Shown here: piece by piece, positions 34,289-41,397 of the stretch
Position numbering within the stretch: the first letter of the stretch is position 1
How the letters are laid out: each line of letters opens with the position of its first letter
Origin: Flavobacterium anseongense
GTDB lineage: Bacteria > Bacteroidota > Bacteroidia > Flavobacteriales > Flavobacteriaceae
DNA: 64,000 nt
Reading direction: 5' to 3'
Assembly: GCF_021608185.1 (NCBI RefSeq)
Contig: NZ_JAKIHN010000001.1
Span: forward strand, 248,001 to 312,000
Position numbers and translations under genes: made by a program
The notes under the pieces: model-generated
The model's input: the letters and a program-made list of their open reading frames with translations, nothing else
Databases searched by the model: none
What the model was told of the DNA's origin: nothing

Positions 34289-35173
34289 CTATTTCTGATT
34301 ATAGCCAAATCGACGCAACTGAAACGCATTGCTTCTCCAGTCTTTATTGACTTTGACATATAATTCGATGTGGATTTGTTTTCCGAAGAACTTCTCTAAG
34401 TCTGCTCTTGCTTGCATTCCAACATTTTTTAAAGCAGCACCTTTGTGTCCAATTATGATTCCTTTTTGAGTATCACGTTCGACCATGATTACGGAACGGA
34501 TGCGGATGATTTTTTCATCTTCCAGAAATTCTTCTGTTTCGATTTCGACTGCGTATGGAATTTCTTTATCGTAGTTTAAAAGTATTTTTTCGCGAATGGT
34601 TTCGTTTACAAAGAAACGTTCGGGTTTATCGGTCAAAGCATCTTTTGGATAATAAGCTGGCGATGCCGGAAGTAATTCTAAAATACGGGCAAAGACTTCT
34701 TTTACATTAAAATTCTCCAAAGCTGATATTGGGAAAATTTCTGCGTTTGGAACTTTGTCCTTCCACAAAGCAATTTGCTCTTCTAATTGTTCCTGGTTGG
34801 ATTTGTCAATTTTGTTTAAAAGCAGCAAAACCGGAATCTTAGCGTGAATTATTTTATTGAAAAAGTCTTCATCTTTTAATTCTTTTTCGCCAATTTCCAC
34901 CATATAAATCAATACATCGGCATCTTCGAAAGCGGATTTTACAAAATCCATCATCGATTTCTGCATCTCATAAGCCGGTTTGATGATTCCCGGTGTGTCT
35001 GATAGAACGACTTGAAAGTCTTCTCCATTTACAATTCCGAGTATTCTGTGACGTGTTGTTTGGGCTTTAGAGGTAATGATAGACAAGCGTTCCCCAACGA
35101 AGGCATTCATTAAGGTTGATTTTCCAACGTTTGGGTTTCCAATTATGTTTACGAAGCCTGCTTTGTGTTCCAT
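34289..35173 (-). CDS. era: GTPase Era
   Basis: A 294-residue GTPase for 30S maturation and 16S rRNA 3'-end binding. The G domain has GNPNVGKSTLMNAF (residues 12-25), DTPG (about 58-61) and NKID (about 120-123). The KH domain carries GIIIGHKGAALKNVGMQAR. Its start codon lies only 14 bases after a hairpin that looks like the terminator of the upstream tRNA gene, so expression by read-through or from a hidden promoter must be assumed. Confidence 0.97.
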   Translation of the reverse strand: MEHKAGFVNIIGNPNVGKSTLMNAFVGERLSIITSKAQTTRHRILGIVNGEDFQVVLSDTPGIIKPAYEMQKSMMDFVKSAFEDADVLIYMVEIGEKELKDEDFFNKIIHAKIPVLLLLNKIDKSNQEQLEEQIALWKDKVPNAEIFPISALENFNVKEVFARILELLPASPAYYPKDALTDKPERFFVNETIREKILLNYDKEIPYAVEIETEEFLEDEKIIRIRSVIMVERDTQKGIIIGHKGAALKNVGMQARADLEKFFGKQIHIELYVKVNKDWRSNAFQLRRFGYNQK

Positions 35174-35186
35174 TTAATGAGAATAA

Positions 35187-35221
35187 AAAAACCGAAAACT
35201 CAATTAGTGTTTTCGGTTTTT
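35187..35221 (-). terminator. Hairpin after tRNA-fMet, inside the era leader
   Basis: AAAAACCGAAAAC and GTTTTCGGTTTTT pair over 13 bp with a 9-base loop, followed by a T run on the minus strand. This is terminator-like and sits 14 bases before the era ATG. Confidence 0.75.
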
Positions 35222-35232
35222 AGTTTACTTAG

Positions 35233-35305
35233 TAGCGGGAACAGGACTCGAACCTGTGACCTTCGGGTTATGAGCCCGACGAGCTGCCTACTGCTCTATC
35301 CCGCG
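35233..35305 (-). tRNA. Initiator tRNA-fMet (CAT)
   Basis: Read on the minus strand the gene begins CGCGGGAT and ends TCCCGCT plus discriminator A. The anticodon loop is CTCATAA within a stem of three G-C pairs (GGG/CCC), and the first base C1 cannot pair with the opposite T72. Both are hallmarks of the initiator tRNA. The T-arm GGTTCGAGTCC is intact. CCA is not encoded (the 3' end continues CTAAG). Confidence 0.95.
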
Positions 35306-35410
35306 CTGTTTCGAGTGCAAATATACAACGAAAATTGACACACACAAGATATTTAAAGTAAAAAATAATATAATTTTGAAATGAGAGCTTATATATCTAA
35401 AGTAAAGAAC

Positions 35411-35418
35411 TACTTTTG
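35411..35418 (+). promoter_or_regulatory. -7 box of the J-KTSC gene
   Basis: TACTTTTG matches TAnnTTTG, 41 bases before the ATG. A TTG exists 32 bases upstream, too distant for a standard -33 element. Confidence 0.5.
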
Positions 35419-35459
35419 CACGAAATTTAAAAAGCCCTAATCGGTTATATTCCAGCAAA

Positions 35460-35912
35460 ATGAATACAAAAAAAATTATTGAATACAGAGCGTTACTTGG
35501 CGTAACCAAAACAGCTACTTTGAAAGAGTTGAAAACCATTTACAGAAACTGTATGAAGGATAGCCATCCGGATACAATTCAGGATGAAACCGAACGTTTG
35601 GCAGCAGAAGAGAAAAGTACAGAGATTATTGCGGCTTATCATTTTTTAGTAAGCATTGCGCCGGAAACTTTGGAAAAAGACAAAGCAGAATATACAAGAA
35701 TCACATCAACTGTAAACCTTGCTGATTTTTATTATGAGAAAGGCGTACTCTATGTTACCTTTTTAGATGGAAGTTCGTTCGAGTATTTTGGTGTTTTAAG
35801 ACCAATGTATATCAAGATGGTGAATGCGGAATCTCCGAGTCGTTTTGCCAGAAGGCATATTTATAACGACTATATTTACAGAAGCGCTTCAAAAATGGTG
35901 GCAGCTGAATAA
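35460..35912 (+). CDS. J-domain-like plus KTSC-domain protein
   Basis: A 150-residue cytosolic protein. Residues 8-60 look like a J domain: ALLGVTKTATLKELKTIYRN followed by the HPD tripeptide at 36-38 (KDSHPDT) and a helix ending AAYHFLV. Residues 80-145 match the KTSC domain (FYYEKGVLYVTFLDGSSFEYFGV ... YIKMVNAESPSRFARRHIYNDYIYR). KTSC domains are found at the C-terminus of some lysyl-tRNA synthetases and as small stand-alone proteins, possibly RNA-binding. The fusion could bring Hsp70 to an RNA or ribosome-related target, which is inference. Confidence 0.75.
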   Translation: MNTKKIIEYRALLGVTKTATLKELKTIYRNCMKDSHPDTIQDETERLAAEEKSTEIIAAYHFLVSIAPETLEKDKAEYTRITSTVNLADFYYEKGVLYVTFLDGSSFEYFGVLRPMYIKMVNAESPSRFARRHIYNDYIYRSASKMVAAE

Positions 35913-35960
35913 AAGTTTATAAAGTTTATGAGGTTTATGAGGTTTATTAAGTTTATAAAA
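35913..35960. repeat. Degenerate intergenic tandem repeat
   Basis: Four imperfect units of about 10 bases (AAGTTTATA, AAGTTTATGA, GGTTTATGA, GGTTTATTA, AAGTTTATA) after the J-KTSC stop codon. Confidence 0.6.
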
Positions 35961-35961
35961 T

Positions 35962-35993
35962 AAAAAAAGTCTTGATTTCTCAAGACTTTTTTT
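35962..35993. terminator. Bidirectional terminator
   Basis: AAAAAAAGTCTTGA and TCAAGACTTTTTTT form a 14-bp perfect stem with loop TTTC between convergent genes. Confidence 0.92.
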
Positions 35994-36032
35994 ACTTATT
36001 TACCTAACAAAATTTATAAAAAACAAGAGTTA

Positions 36033-36887
36033 TTATTCATCATTAGCAACTGCTGAGTTTTTATCGATACTCACTTTTAGCGTCGTAGCAACACCTTGCT
36101 CATTTACCATTGTCATATTTAAGGTATCCAGTTTAGCAAGGTTTCTGGAAACCAATCCATTGAACATATTATAAGAAATATTCATTTCTTTTAAGTTTCC
36201 TAATTTCTCTAAATCAAAAGGAACCTGACCATCCATTTTATTTTCAAATAAACTTAGCGTTTCCAATGAAGTTAGACTTGAAACTTCTTTTTCTAATTTA
36301 CCTGTAAGTTTATTACTGTTTAACAATAAAACTTTTAACGATTTTAATTGATAATAAGAAGCCGGAATTTGACCTTCAATTTCGTTGTTGAATAAAGAAA
36401 GTGTTTCCAAATTTGTTAAATTTCCAACAGCTACAGGCAATTGACCTGTTAGTCTGTTCATGTGCATTTCAATTGATTTTAATTGAGTAGCACTTCCTAA
36501 AGCTTCCGGTAAAGCTCCTGACACCTGATTGAATGCAATATTCAGTTTGGTAAGGTTTTTTAAATTCCCAATAGAGGCAGGCAATACACCTGTAATATTG
36601 TTTCTGAAAAGATTCAAAACTTGCAGTGATGTTAAATCGCCTATTTCATTTGGAAGTTCTCCGTTAAGGTTATTATTAACCAATTTAATTGCGACAACTT
36701 TATCATTTTGGATTTCTACACCATACCAGGTTGATACTGGTGATTTTAAATCCCATTTGTTAATCCATTGTGATCCTTTGGTTGCCTTGTTTAGTTTAAT
36801 TAAAGCATTTTTTTCGGTTGACGATATCTCTGCAAAAACTGATGCAGAAACAAAAAGTAACGCGACATAGGTAAAAATAGTTTTCAT
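36033..36887 (-). CDS. Secreted leucine-rich-repeat protein, plant-type repeats
   Basis: A 284-residue exported protein. The signal peptide ends near VFAE (residue 20). An LRRNT-like cap (ALIKLNKATKGSQWINKWDL ... WYGVEI) is followed by about eight repeats of 23-24 residues of the form LxxLxxLxLxxNxxxGxLPxxIGNLT (for example NLFRNNITGVLPASIGNLKN and SLFNNEIEGQIPASYYQLKS). This G-x-(I/L)-P consensus is the plant-specific LRR class, also found in Flavobacteria. There is no type IX C-terminal sorting domain. It probably binds protein at the cell surface or periplasm. Confidence 0.85.
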   Translation of the reverse strand: MKTIFTYVALLFVSASVFAEISSTEKNALIKLNKATKGSQWINKWDLKSPVSTWYGVEIQNDKVVAIKLVNNNLNGELPNEIGDLTSLQVLNLFRNNITGVLPASIGNLKNLTKLNIAFNQVSGALPEALGSATQLKSIEMHMNRLTGQLPVAVGNLTNLETLSLFNNEIEGQIPASYYQLKSLKVLLLNSNKLTGKLEKEVSSLTSLETLSLFENKMDGQVPFDLEKLGNLKEMNISYNMFNGLVSRNLAKLDTLNMTMVNEQGVATTLKVSIDKNSAVANDE

Positions 36888-37068
36888 AACGTTTTATGAT
36901 TTGAGGTTAAGACGAGGTAAAATTATAAGCATTATCGTTTAAAAACAAATAAAATCGACGAAATGCATTTATAACTTAATTTTTTATTAACTTATCTTAC
37001 AAAATCAAATAAAATTCCTATTAAAATTGAATACTTTGCCAAAAAAAATGGATTTAAGAAATATTTTT

Positions 37069-37076
37069 TACATTTG
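37069..37076 (+). promoter_or_regulatory. -7 box of the DUF1761-type gene
   Basis: TACATTTG matches TAnnTTTG, 27 bases before the ATG. Confidence 0.5.
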
Positions 37077-37103
37077 ATACACTAACCAATTAAACTTAAA
37101 ATT

Positions 37104-37586
37104 ATGAACATCAATTTTCTAGCATTATTACTTGCTGCTTTGTCAACACTGGTTGTTGGATTTATTTGGTATAATCCAAAAGTATTTGGAAACGTTTGGA
37201 TGAAAGAAGCCGGATTATCTGAAGAAGACATGAAAGGCGCCAATATGGTTAAAATATTTGGCTTGTCGATTGTCTATGCTTTTCTGATTTCTTTTATTTT
37301 ACAAATGTTAACGATTCATCAGTTTGGTGCCATGGGAATGATTGGAGGTGATCCTACCATTGCAAAACCATCTTATACTGCTTTTATGGCCGACTACGGA
37401 ACAGCATTCAGAACGTTCAAACATGGTGCGTTACATGGTTTTATGACAGCACTTTTTTTGGTTTTCCCATTAATTGGAACCGGAGCTTTGTATGAAAGAA
37501 GAAGTTTCAAATATGTAATGGTAACCAGTGGATTTTGGGCGGTTTGTTTCACGATTATGGGTGGAATAATCTGTATGATGCAGTAA
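37104..37586 (+). CDS. DUF1761-type integral membrane protein
   Basis: A 160-residue protein with four predicted membrane helices (FLALLLAALSTLVVGFIWY; IFGLSIVYAFLISFILQM; GFMTALFLVFPLIGTGALY; YVMVTSGFWAVCFTIMGGII). The first helix ends in W-Y-N-P (residues 22-25), followed by VFGNVWMKEAGLSEEDM, a pattern I associate with the DUF1761 family. Function is unknown. It is a single gene with its own promoter and terminator. Confidence 0.75.
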   Translation: MNINFLALLLAALSTLVVGFIWYNPKVFGNVWMKEAGLSEEDMKGANMVKIFGLSIVYAFLISFILQMLTIHQFGAMGMIGGDPTIAKPSYTAFMADYGTAFRTFKHGALHGFMTALFLVFPLIGTGALYERRSFKYVMVTSGFWAVCFTIMGGIICMMQ

Positions 37587-37606
37587 TTTAACATTCATTT
37601 ATAACT

Positions 37607-37639
37607 AAATCGCTCTACATTTGTAGGGCGATTTTTTTT
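37607..37639 (+). terminator. Terminator of the DUF1761-type gene
   Basis: AAATCGCTCTACA and TGTAGGGCGATTT form a 13-bp stem with one T-G pair and a T run. A perfect TACATTTG promoter box (37616-37623) overlaps the loop. Confidence 0.8.
37616..37623 (+). promoter_or_regulatory. -7 box overlapping the preceding terminator
   Basis: TACATTTG matches TAnnTTTG and lies 22 bases before the TTG start of the acetyltransferase-like gene. No TTG element is found upstream, so this is weaker evidence. Confidence 0.4.
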
Positions 37640-37645
37640 AGCTTT

Positions 37646-38797
37646 TTGGAAACAACTACCTATAAAATATATTCTTCTATTTCACAACTTCCTGATTCCT
37701 GGGATCAAGTTGCGTTTGACAATGCTTTTTTGCAAACGCCTTATCTGAAAGTTTTAGAAGAATCGGCGCCAACCAATATGCAGTGTTTCTATATTGGTAT
37801 TTTCAAAGAATCGGAACTTATTGGAGTAGCATTAGCACAATACCTTAATTTGAATAAATTAGAATCTTTTGGTGAAAGAGATAAATGTTTTAAAACTTAT
37901 GCCCGAAATTTTGTTTTTAAAAACTTTGCTTCGCATGCTTTGTTTCTAGGTAACAATATGATAACCGGACAAAACGGCTATGTTTTCAATAAAAAAATTG
38001 ATTTAAAAACGGTAGCCGAAATATTAAATGAATGTGCCAAAGAAATTAAGTGCTACTTCAAAAAGCAACATATAAAAATTCACATTGTTTCCTTTAAGGA
38101 CTTTTATCAGAATTGTGCTGTTGAACTTAAGAAATCCTCATTTTCTAAAATGTATGAGTTCAACACACAACCCAATATGATTTTTGAATTGGATAAAAGT
38201 TGGAAAACAAATGACGATTATGTCGCGGCTTTTTCTAAAAAATACCGTGACCAATACAAACGCGCTCACAAAAAAATTGAAGGAATCACAACGCGGGAAT
38301 TATCATTGGAAGAAATCCTGTATAATGAAGAACGTATTTACGAATTGTATCATCACGTTGCCCGAAACGCGCCTTTCAACACTTTCTTTTTAGCCAAAAA
38401 TCATTTCTCATCTTTTAAAAAACAATGTGGTAATAGATTTATTCTCGTTGGGTATTTTTTAAATAATGAGTTAGTTGGTTTCCATACATTGTTGCTCAAC
38501 GGAACTACGTTAGAAACATATTTCTTAGGTTATGATGAGCAAATTCAAAAAGAAAAAATGCTTTATTTGAATATGTTGTACAACATGACAAAATATGGTA
38601 TTGAGAATCAATTCAAAGAAATAATCTTTGGAAGAACTGCGCTGGAAATCAAAAGTTCTATTGGCGCTCAACCGGTTCTAATGTCCGGTTTTATTTATCA
38701 TAGCAATAAATTGATTGACAAGTATTTTGATAAGATATTCCCAAAATTAGAACCAACATTAGTTTGGCAGCAACGACATCCTTTTAAAAACTCCTAA
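37646..38797 (+). CDS. FemAB/BioF2-like GNAT acyltransferase, TTG start
   Basis: A 383-residue protein with two tandem GNAT-like halves, as in the FemAB and BioF2-like families. The second half shows LDKSWKTNDDYVAAFSKKYRDQYKRAHKK (about 180-208 in parts), the typical substrate-side helix, and GYFLNNELVGFHTLLLNGTTLETYFLGYD. Such proteins transfer an acyl or aminoacyl group; the substrate here is unknown. No ATG exists in frame before about residue 46, while a TTG gives a sensible N-terminus (ETTTYKIYSSISQLPDSWDQ), so the gene probably starts with TTG. Confidence 0.78.
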   Translation: METTTYKIYSSISQLPDSWDQVAFDNAFLQTPYLKVLEESAPTNMQCFYIGIFKESELIGVALAQYLNLNKLESFGERDKCFKTYARNFVFKNFASHALFLGNNMITGQNGYVFNKKIDLKTVAEILNECAKEIKCYFKKQHIKIHIVSFKDFYQNCAVELKKSSFSKMYEFNTQPNMIFELDKSWKTNDDYVAAFSKKYRDQYKRAHKKIEGITTRELSLEEILYNEERIYELYHHVARNAPFNTFFLAKNHFSSFKKQCGNRFILVGYFLNNELVGFHTLLLNGTTLETYFLGYDEQIQKEKMLYLNMLYNMTKYGIENQFKEIIFGRTALEIKSSIGAQPVLMSGFIYHSNKLIDKYFDKIFPKLEPTLVWQQRHPFKNS

Positions 38798-38826
38798 ACT
38801 TTCCTATCTTTAAGCAAATTTGATGT

Positions 38827-40029
38827 ATGCTTTTTCAGTTTGGTTTTTATAGTTCGCTCCTACTAATTACCTTTTCACAAGGTATCATTTATAGTATTTT
38901 GCTTTTGTTAAAAGCTATTCGGACTGAAACAAATTCAAATTATTGGTTGAGCTTTTTCATTTTTTTATGTAGTTTATTTGTCGCACCATGGATGTTAGGT
39001 TTTGCAGGTTGGTATGACAATCAGCCTTATCGGGATTTCTTATTCTACACACCATTTCAACATTTGTTTTTTATTGGTCCGGTAATTTACTTCTATACGC
39101 AAAGTCTGCTGAATCCTTCTTTTCGTTTGACCAAGAGAAATTTTCTTCATCTGATTCCCGGCATTTTATACTTACTGTATGCAGTATTTATGTGGGTTTA
39201 TGACAAGTATATTTTTCAGGATTATTATTTCTACAAAGATGGAATCGATAAAGATTTTGATACTTGGTATCACAATATAGGTTTGATTTCGATGACTATT
39301 TACTTTGTTGCTTCCATCCGTTATTACAATTTGTATCGCAAATTGATGTTTCAAGTAGTAAGTTATGCCGACAGTGTTTTATTCAAATGGATTAAAACAT
39401 ATCTATATAGTTTTTTAGTAATGCTGTCGCTAACTATTTTGTTCGATATTGCCAGTGTCTTTTTCCCGGAATTGAATTCCTATAAAGGCAGCTGGTGGTT
39501 TTTCCTGTTCTTTTCTATTATCATGTATTATATAGCAATTACCGGTTATGCTAATCCTATTATAACCAAAATTCCATTTGAAGTTTCAATGTTTGACAAG
39601 AAACCTGTTTTGCTTTTATCGGATACATTTAATTCCGAAGCCGCTGTTATTGATATTGAACACGAAGTTTTTGAAGCGGAAAACTCTGCCGAAATAGAAA
39701 GCTGGAAAGCTAAAATTGAAAGCTTAATCAAATCGCAAGCACTTTATCAAAATCAGGAATTGACCTTAACCGATATTGCCAAGAAATTAGACACCAATGC
39801 GGCAGTAATTTCTAAAGCAATCAATCAGGGTTTTCAGATGAACTTCAACGACTTCATAAACAACTACCGAATTGAAGCCGTAAAAACCAGCTTCGAAAAA
39901 GGTGAACATAAAAAATCAACCCTACTCGGAATAGCTTTTGATTGCGGTTTTAACTCCAAAGCTACTTTCAACAGAGCTTTCAAAAAAAACACAGGCCTTT
40001 CTCCAAAAGAGTTTATTGAAAAGCTCTAA
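38827..40029 (+). CDS. Membrane-anchored AraC-family regulator
   Basis: A 400-residue protein with about seven N-terminal membrane helices (residues 5-240) and a C-terminal cytosolic AraC DNA-binding domain (about 295-400). The latter has two HTH motifs: LTLTDIAKKLDTNAAVISKAIN and LLGIAFDCGFNSKATFNRAFKKNTGLSPKEF. This layout is typical of Bacteroidetes sensor-regulators where the membrane part senses a ligand directly. Neighbours downstream (lipoprotein, DoxX) start within 120 and 30 bases and are on the same strand, so they may be its targets. Confidence 0.9.
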   Translation: MLFQFGFYSSLLLITFSQGIIYSILLLLKAIRTETNSNYWLSFFIFLCSLFVAPWMLGFAGWYDNQPYRDFLFYTPFQHLFFIGPVIYFYTQSLLNPSFRLTKRNFLHLIPGILYLLYAVFMWVYDKYIFQDYYFYKDGIDKDFDTWYHNIGLISMTIYFVASIRYYNLYRKLMFQVVSYADSVLFKWIKTYLYSFLVMLSLTILFDIASVFFPELNSYKGSWWFFLFFSIIMYYIAITGYANPIITKIPFEVSMFDKKPVLLLSDTFNSEAAVIDIEHEVFEAENSAEIESWKAKIESLIKSQALYQNQELTLTDIAKKLDTNAAVISKAINQGFQMNFNDFINNYRIEAVKTSFEKGEHKKSTLLGIAFDCGFNSKATFNRAFKKNTGLSPKEFIEKL

Positions 40030-40148
40030 TTACTTTATTCGCAATACTTCCCGAATAGTTATTACTTAGTCTCAAATCATAATTTGAAGCGATTGACTTT
40101 GTTTTATAGTGCAATTTTGCCTCAGTAATAATCACTAAAACTTCAATT

Positions 40149-40496
40149 ATGAAAAAATGCATTTTAACTGTAGCACTAACTTTTTTATTCTTTTCCTGTG
40201 GAAGCCTGACATCAAACACAACGATTAAACCCAATGACAGTTTTATATTAGGCAAAAATGATCATGGAACTTTCAAAGTAAAATTAAAAAACGTTTCTAA
40301 AAACAATATCGAAATCCATCATGAACCAAATAATGGTGGTCGTCATTCATTTCAACAAGTAAAACCAAACGAATTGGTTACAGTGAAAATTGATAAGAAT
40401 ACGGCCTTAGTTTTCGCCAATCAATCAAAAGACACAGCTTCTGTTGATTTAAAAGTTACTGGCGATATCGGATTATCTATGGGTTACAAAAACTAA
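40149..40496 (+). CDS. Small lipoprotein, unknown function
   Basis: A 115-residue lipoprotein with signal peptide MKKCILTVALTFLFFSCGS; the lipobox Cys is at residue 17. The mature part is beta-rich (NDHGTFKVKLKNVSKNNIEIHH; ALVFANQSKDTASVDLKVTGD), consistent with a small beta-sandwich. It contains no catalytic motif. It is flanked by an AraC regulator and a DoxX gene on the same strand. Confidence 0.7.
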   Translation: MKKCILTVALTFLFFSCGSLTSNTTIKPNDSFILGKNDHGTFKVKLKNVSKNNIEIHHEPNNGGRHSFQQVKPNELVTVKIDKNTALVFANQSKDTASVDLKVTGDIGLSMGYKN

Positions 40497-40525
40497 TTCT
40501 ATTTCGACAACTAAGATAAACATTC

Positions 40526-41014
40526 ATGAAAATTTTAAAACAAATTACAAAACCGATTTTATTACCACATTGTTCACAAGATTTGCTGCTGGCCATTCCA
40601 AGAATTGTTTGCGGCTTTCTTTTAACTTACAGTTTTGGCGCTGCTAAATTTGGCTTGCCTTGGTCGCCCGCGGATAATAACTTAGGCTTCTTCGAAGTGG
40701 CCTTTTGGTTTCCAAATGATGTAGCCGCTTATGTTGGTATATTTGCCATTGCCCCAGCGTTCTTTGCCTGGATGGGTGCATTTAGCGAAGCCGTTGGTGG
40801 TATCTTTTTACTGCTAGGCTTTCAAACCCGAATCGCTTCCTTCTTAATAATGAGTACGATGTTAGTTGCTATTTTTATGCAACAAATCAATAACGGCATG
40901 TGGAATTGCCTTCCGGCTATGGGATTTTTATGGGTTGGAGTATTCTATATGATTCTTGGTTCCGGAAGATTTGGCATTGATTATTTAGTAACCCGTGAAA
41001 GAATTTCACTATGA
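40526..41014 (+). CDS. DoxX family membrane protein
   Basis: A 162-residue integral membrane protein of the DoxX family, with four predicted helices. Family blocks are AIPRIVCGFLLTYSFGAAKFGLP near residue 25-47 and FSEAVGGIFLLLGFQTRIASF (about 88-108). The general role of the family is uncertain; some members act in redox or thiol metabolism. The stop codon overlaps the start of the next gene (ATGA), so they are translationally coupled. Confidence 0.88.
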   Translation: MKILKQITKPILLPHCSQDLLLAIPRIVCGFLLTYSFGAAKFGLPWSPADNNLGFFEVAFWFPNDVAAYVGIFAIAPAFFAWMGAFSEAVGGIFLLLGFQTRIASFLIMSTMLVAIFMQQINNGMWNCLPAMGFLWVGVFYMILGSGRFGIDYLVTRERISL

Positions 41015-41366
41015 AAACTATTATAAAAACAACCATGCTTCTTATTCTCATGACTGGTTGTGTTCAGAAATCATACAAACGATTGGTTGTAGTTACTCTG
41101 GATGTTTCAAAAGTCAAGGATGTGCAATCGGTTGGTATTCGCGGTGAAGGAAAACCATTAAGTTGGGAAAGCGATTATCCTATGCAGGAAGTGGTAAAAG
41201 ACAGTTTGTATAAAGCTATAATAACCATAAACACAGGTTATCTTTTGCTGAAGGAAAATGTACCGTAAACGGAGATTTTGAGTTAAAAGACAAACCCAAC
41301 AGACGCATCTATTTTGATGTTAAAAAAGATACCACTTATGTCAATTTGGTTTTTGACAAAGAATAA
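41011..41366 (+). pseudogene. Frameshifted lipoprotein gene downstream of DoxX
   Basis: An intact start gives a lipoprotein (MLLILMTGCVQK, lipobox Cys about residue 17) with a beta-rich body (LVVVTLDVSKVKDVQSVGIRGEGKPLSW). After NTGY at residue 76 the frame runs into LLLKENVP and stops at 41268. One base over, the next frame continues SFAEGKCTVNGDFELKDKPNRR ... YVNLVFDKE to a stop at 41366 directly before a terminator. The two parts fit end to end, and a single missing base around 41239-41241 restores an open frame of 118 residues. It could be a true mutation, a sequencing error or programmed frameshifting. Confidence 0.8.
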
Positions 41367-41396
41367 AAAAAGAGTTCCTAATAGGAACTCTTTTTT
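41365..41396. terminator. Bidirectional terminator
   Basis: AAAAAAGAGTTCCT and AGGAACTCTTTTTT form a 14-bp stem with loop AAT, between the frameshifted gene and the ABC-F gene. Confidence 0.92.
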
Positions 41397-41397
41397 G

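Noticed and set aside
40526-41014. DoxX gene as part of a thiosulfate or quinone oxidation system
   Set aside because: No DoxA/DoxD partner or sulfur genes nearby; the family name alone is not enough.
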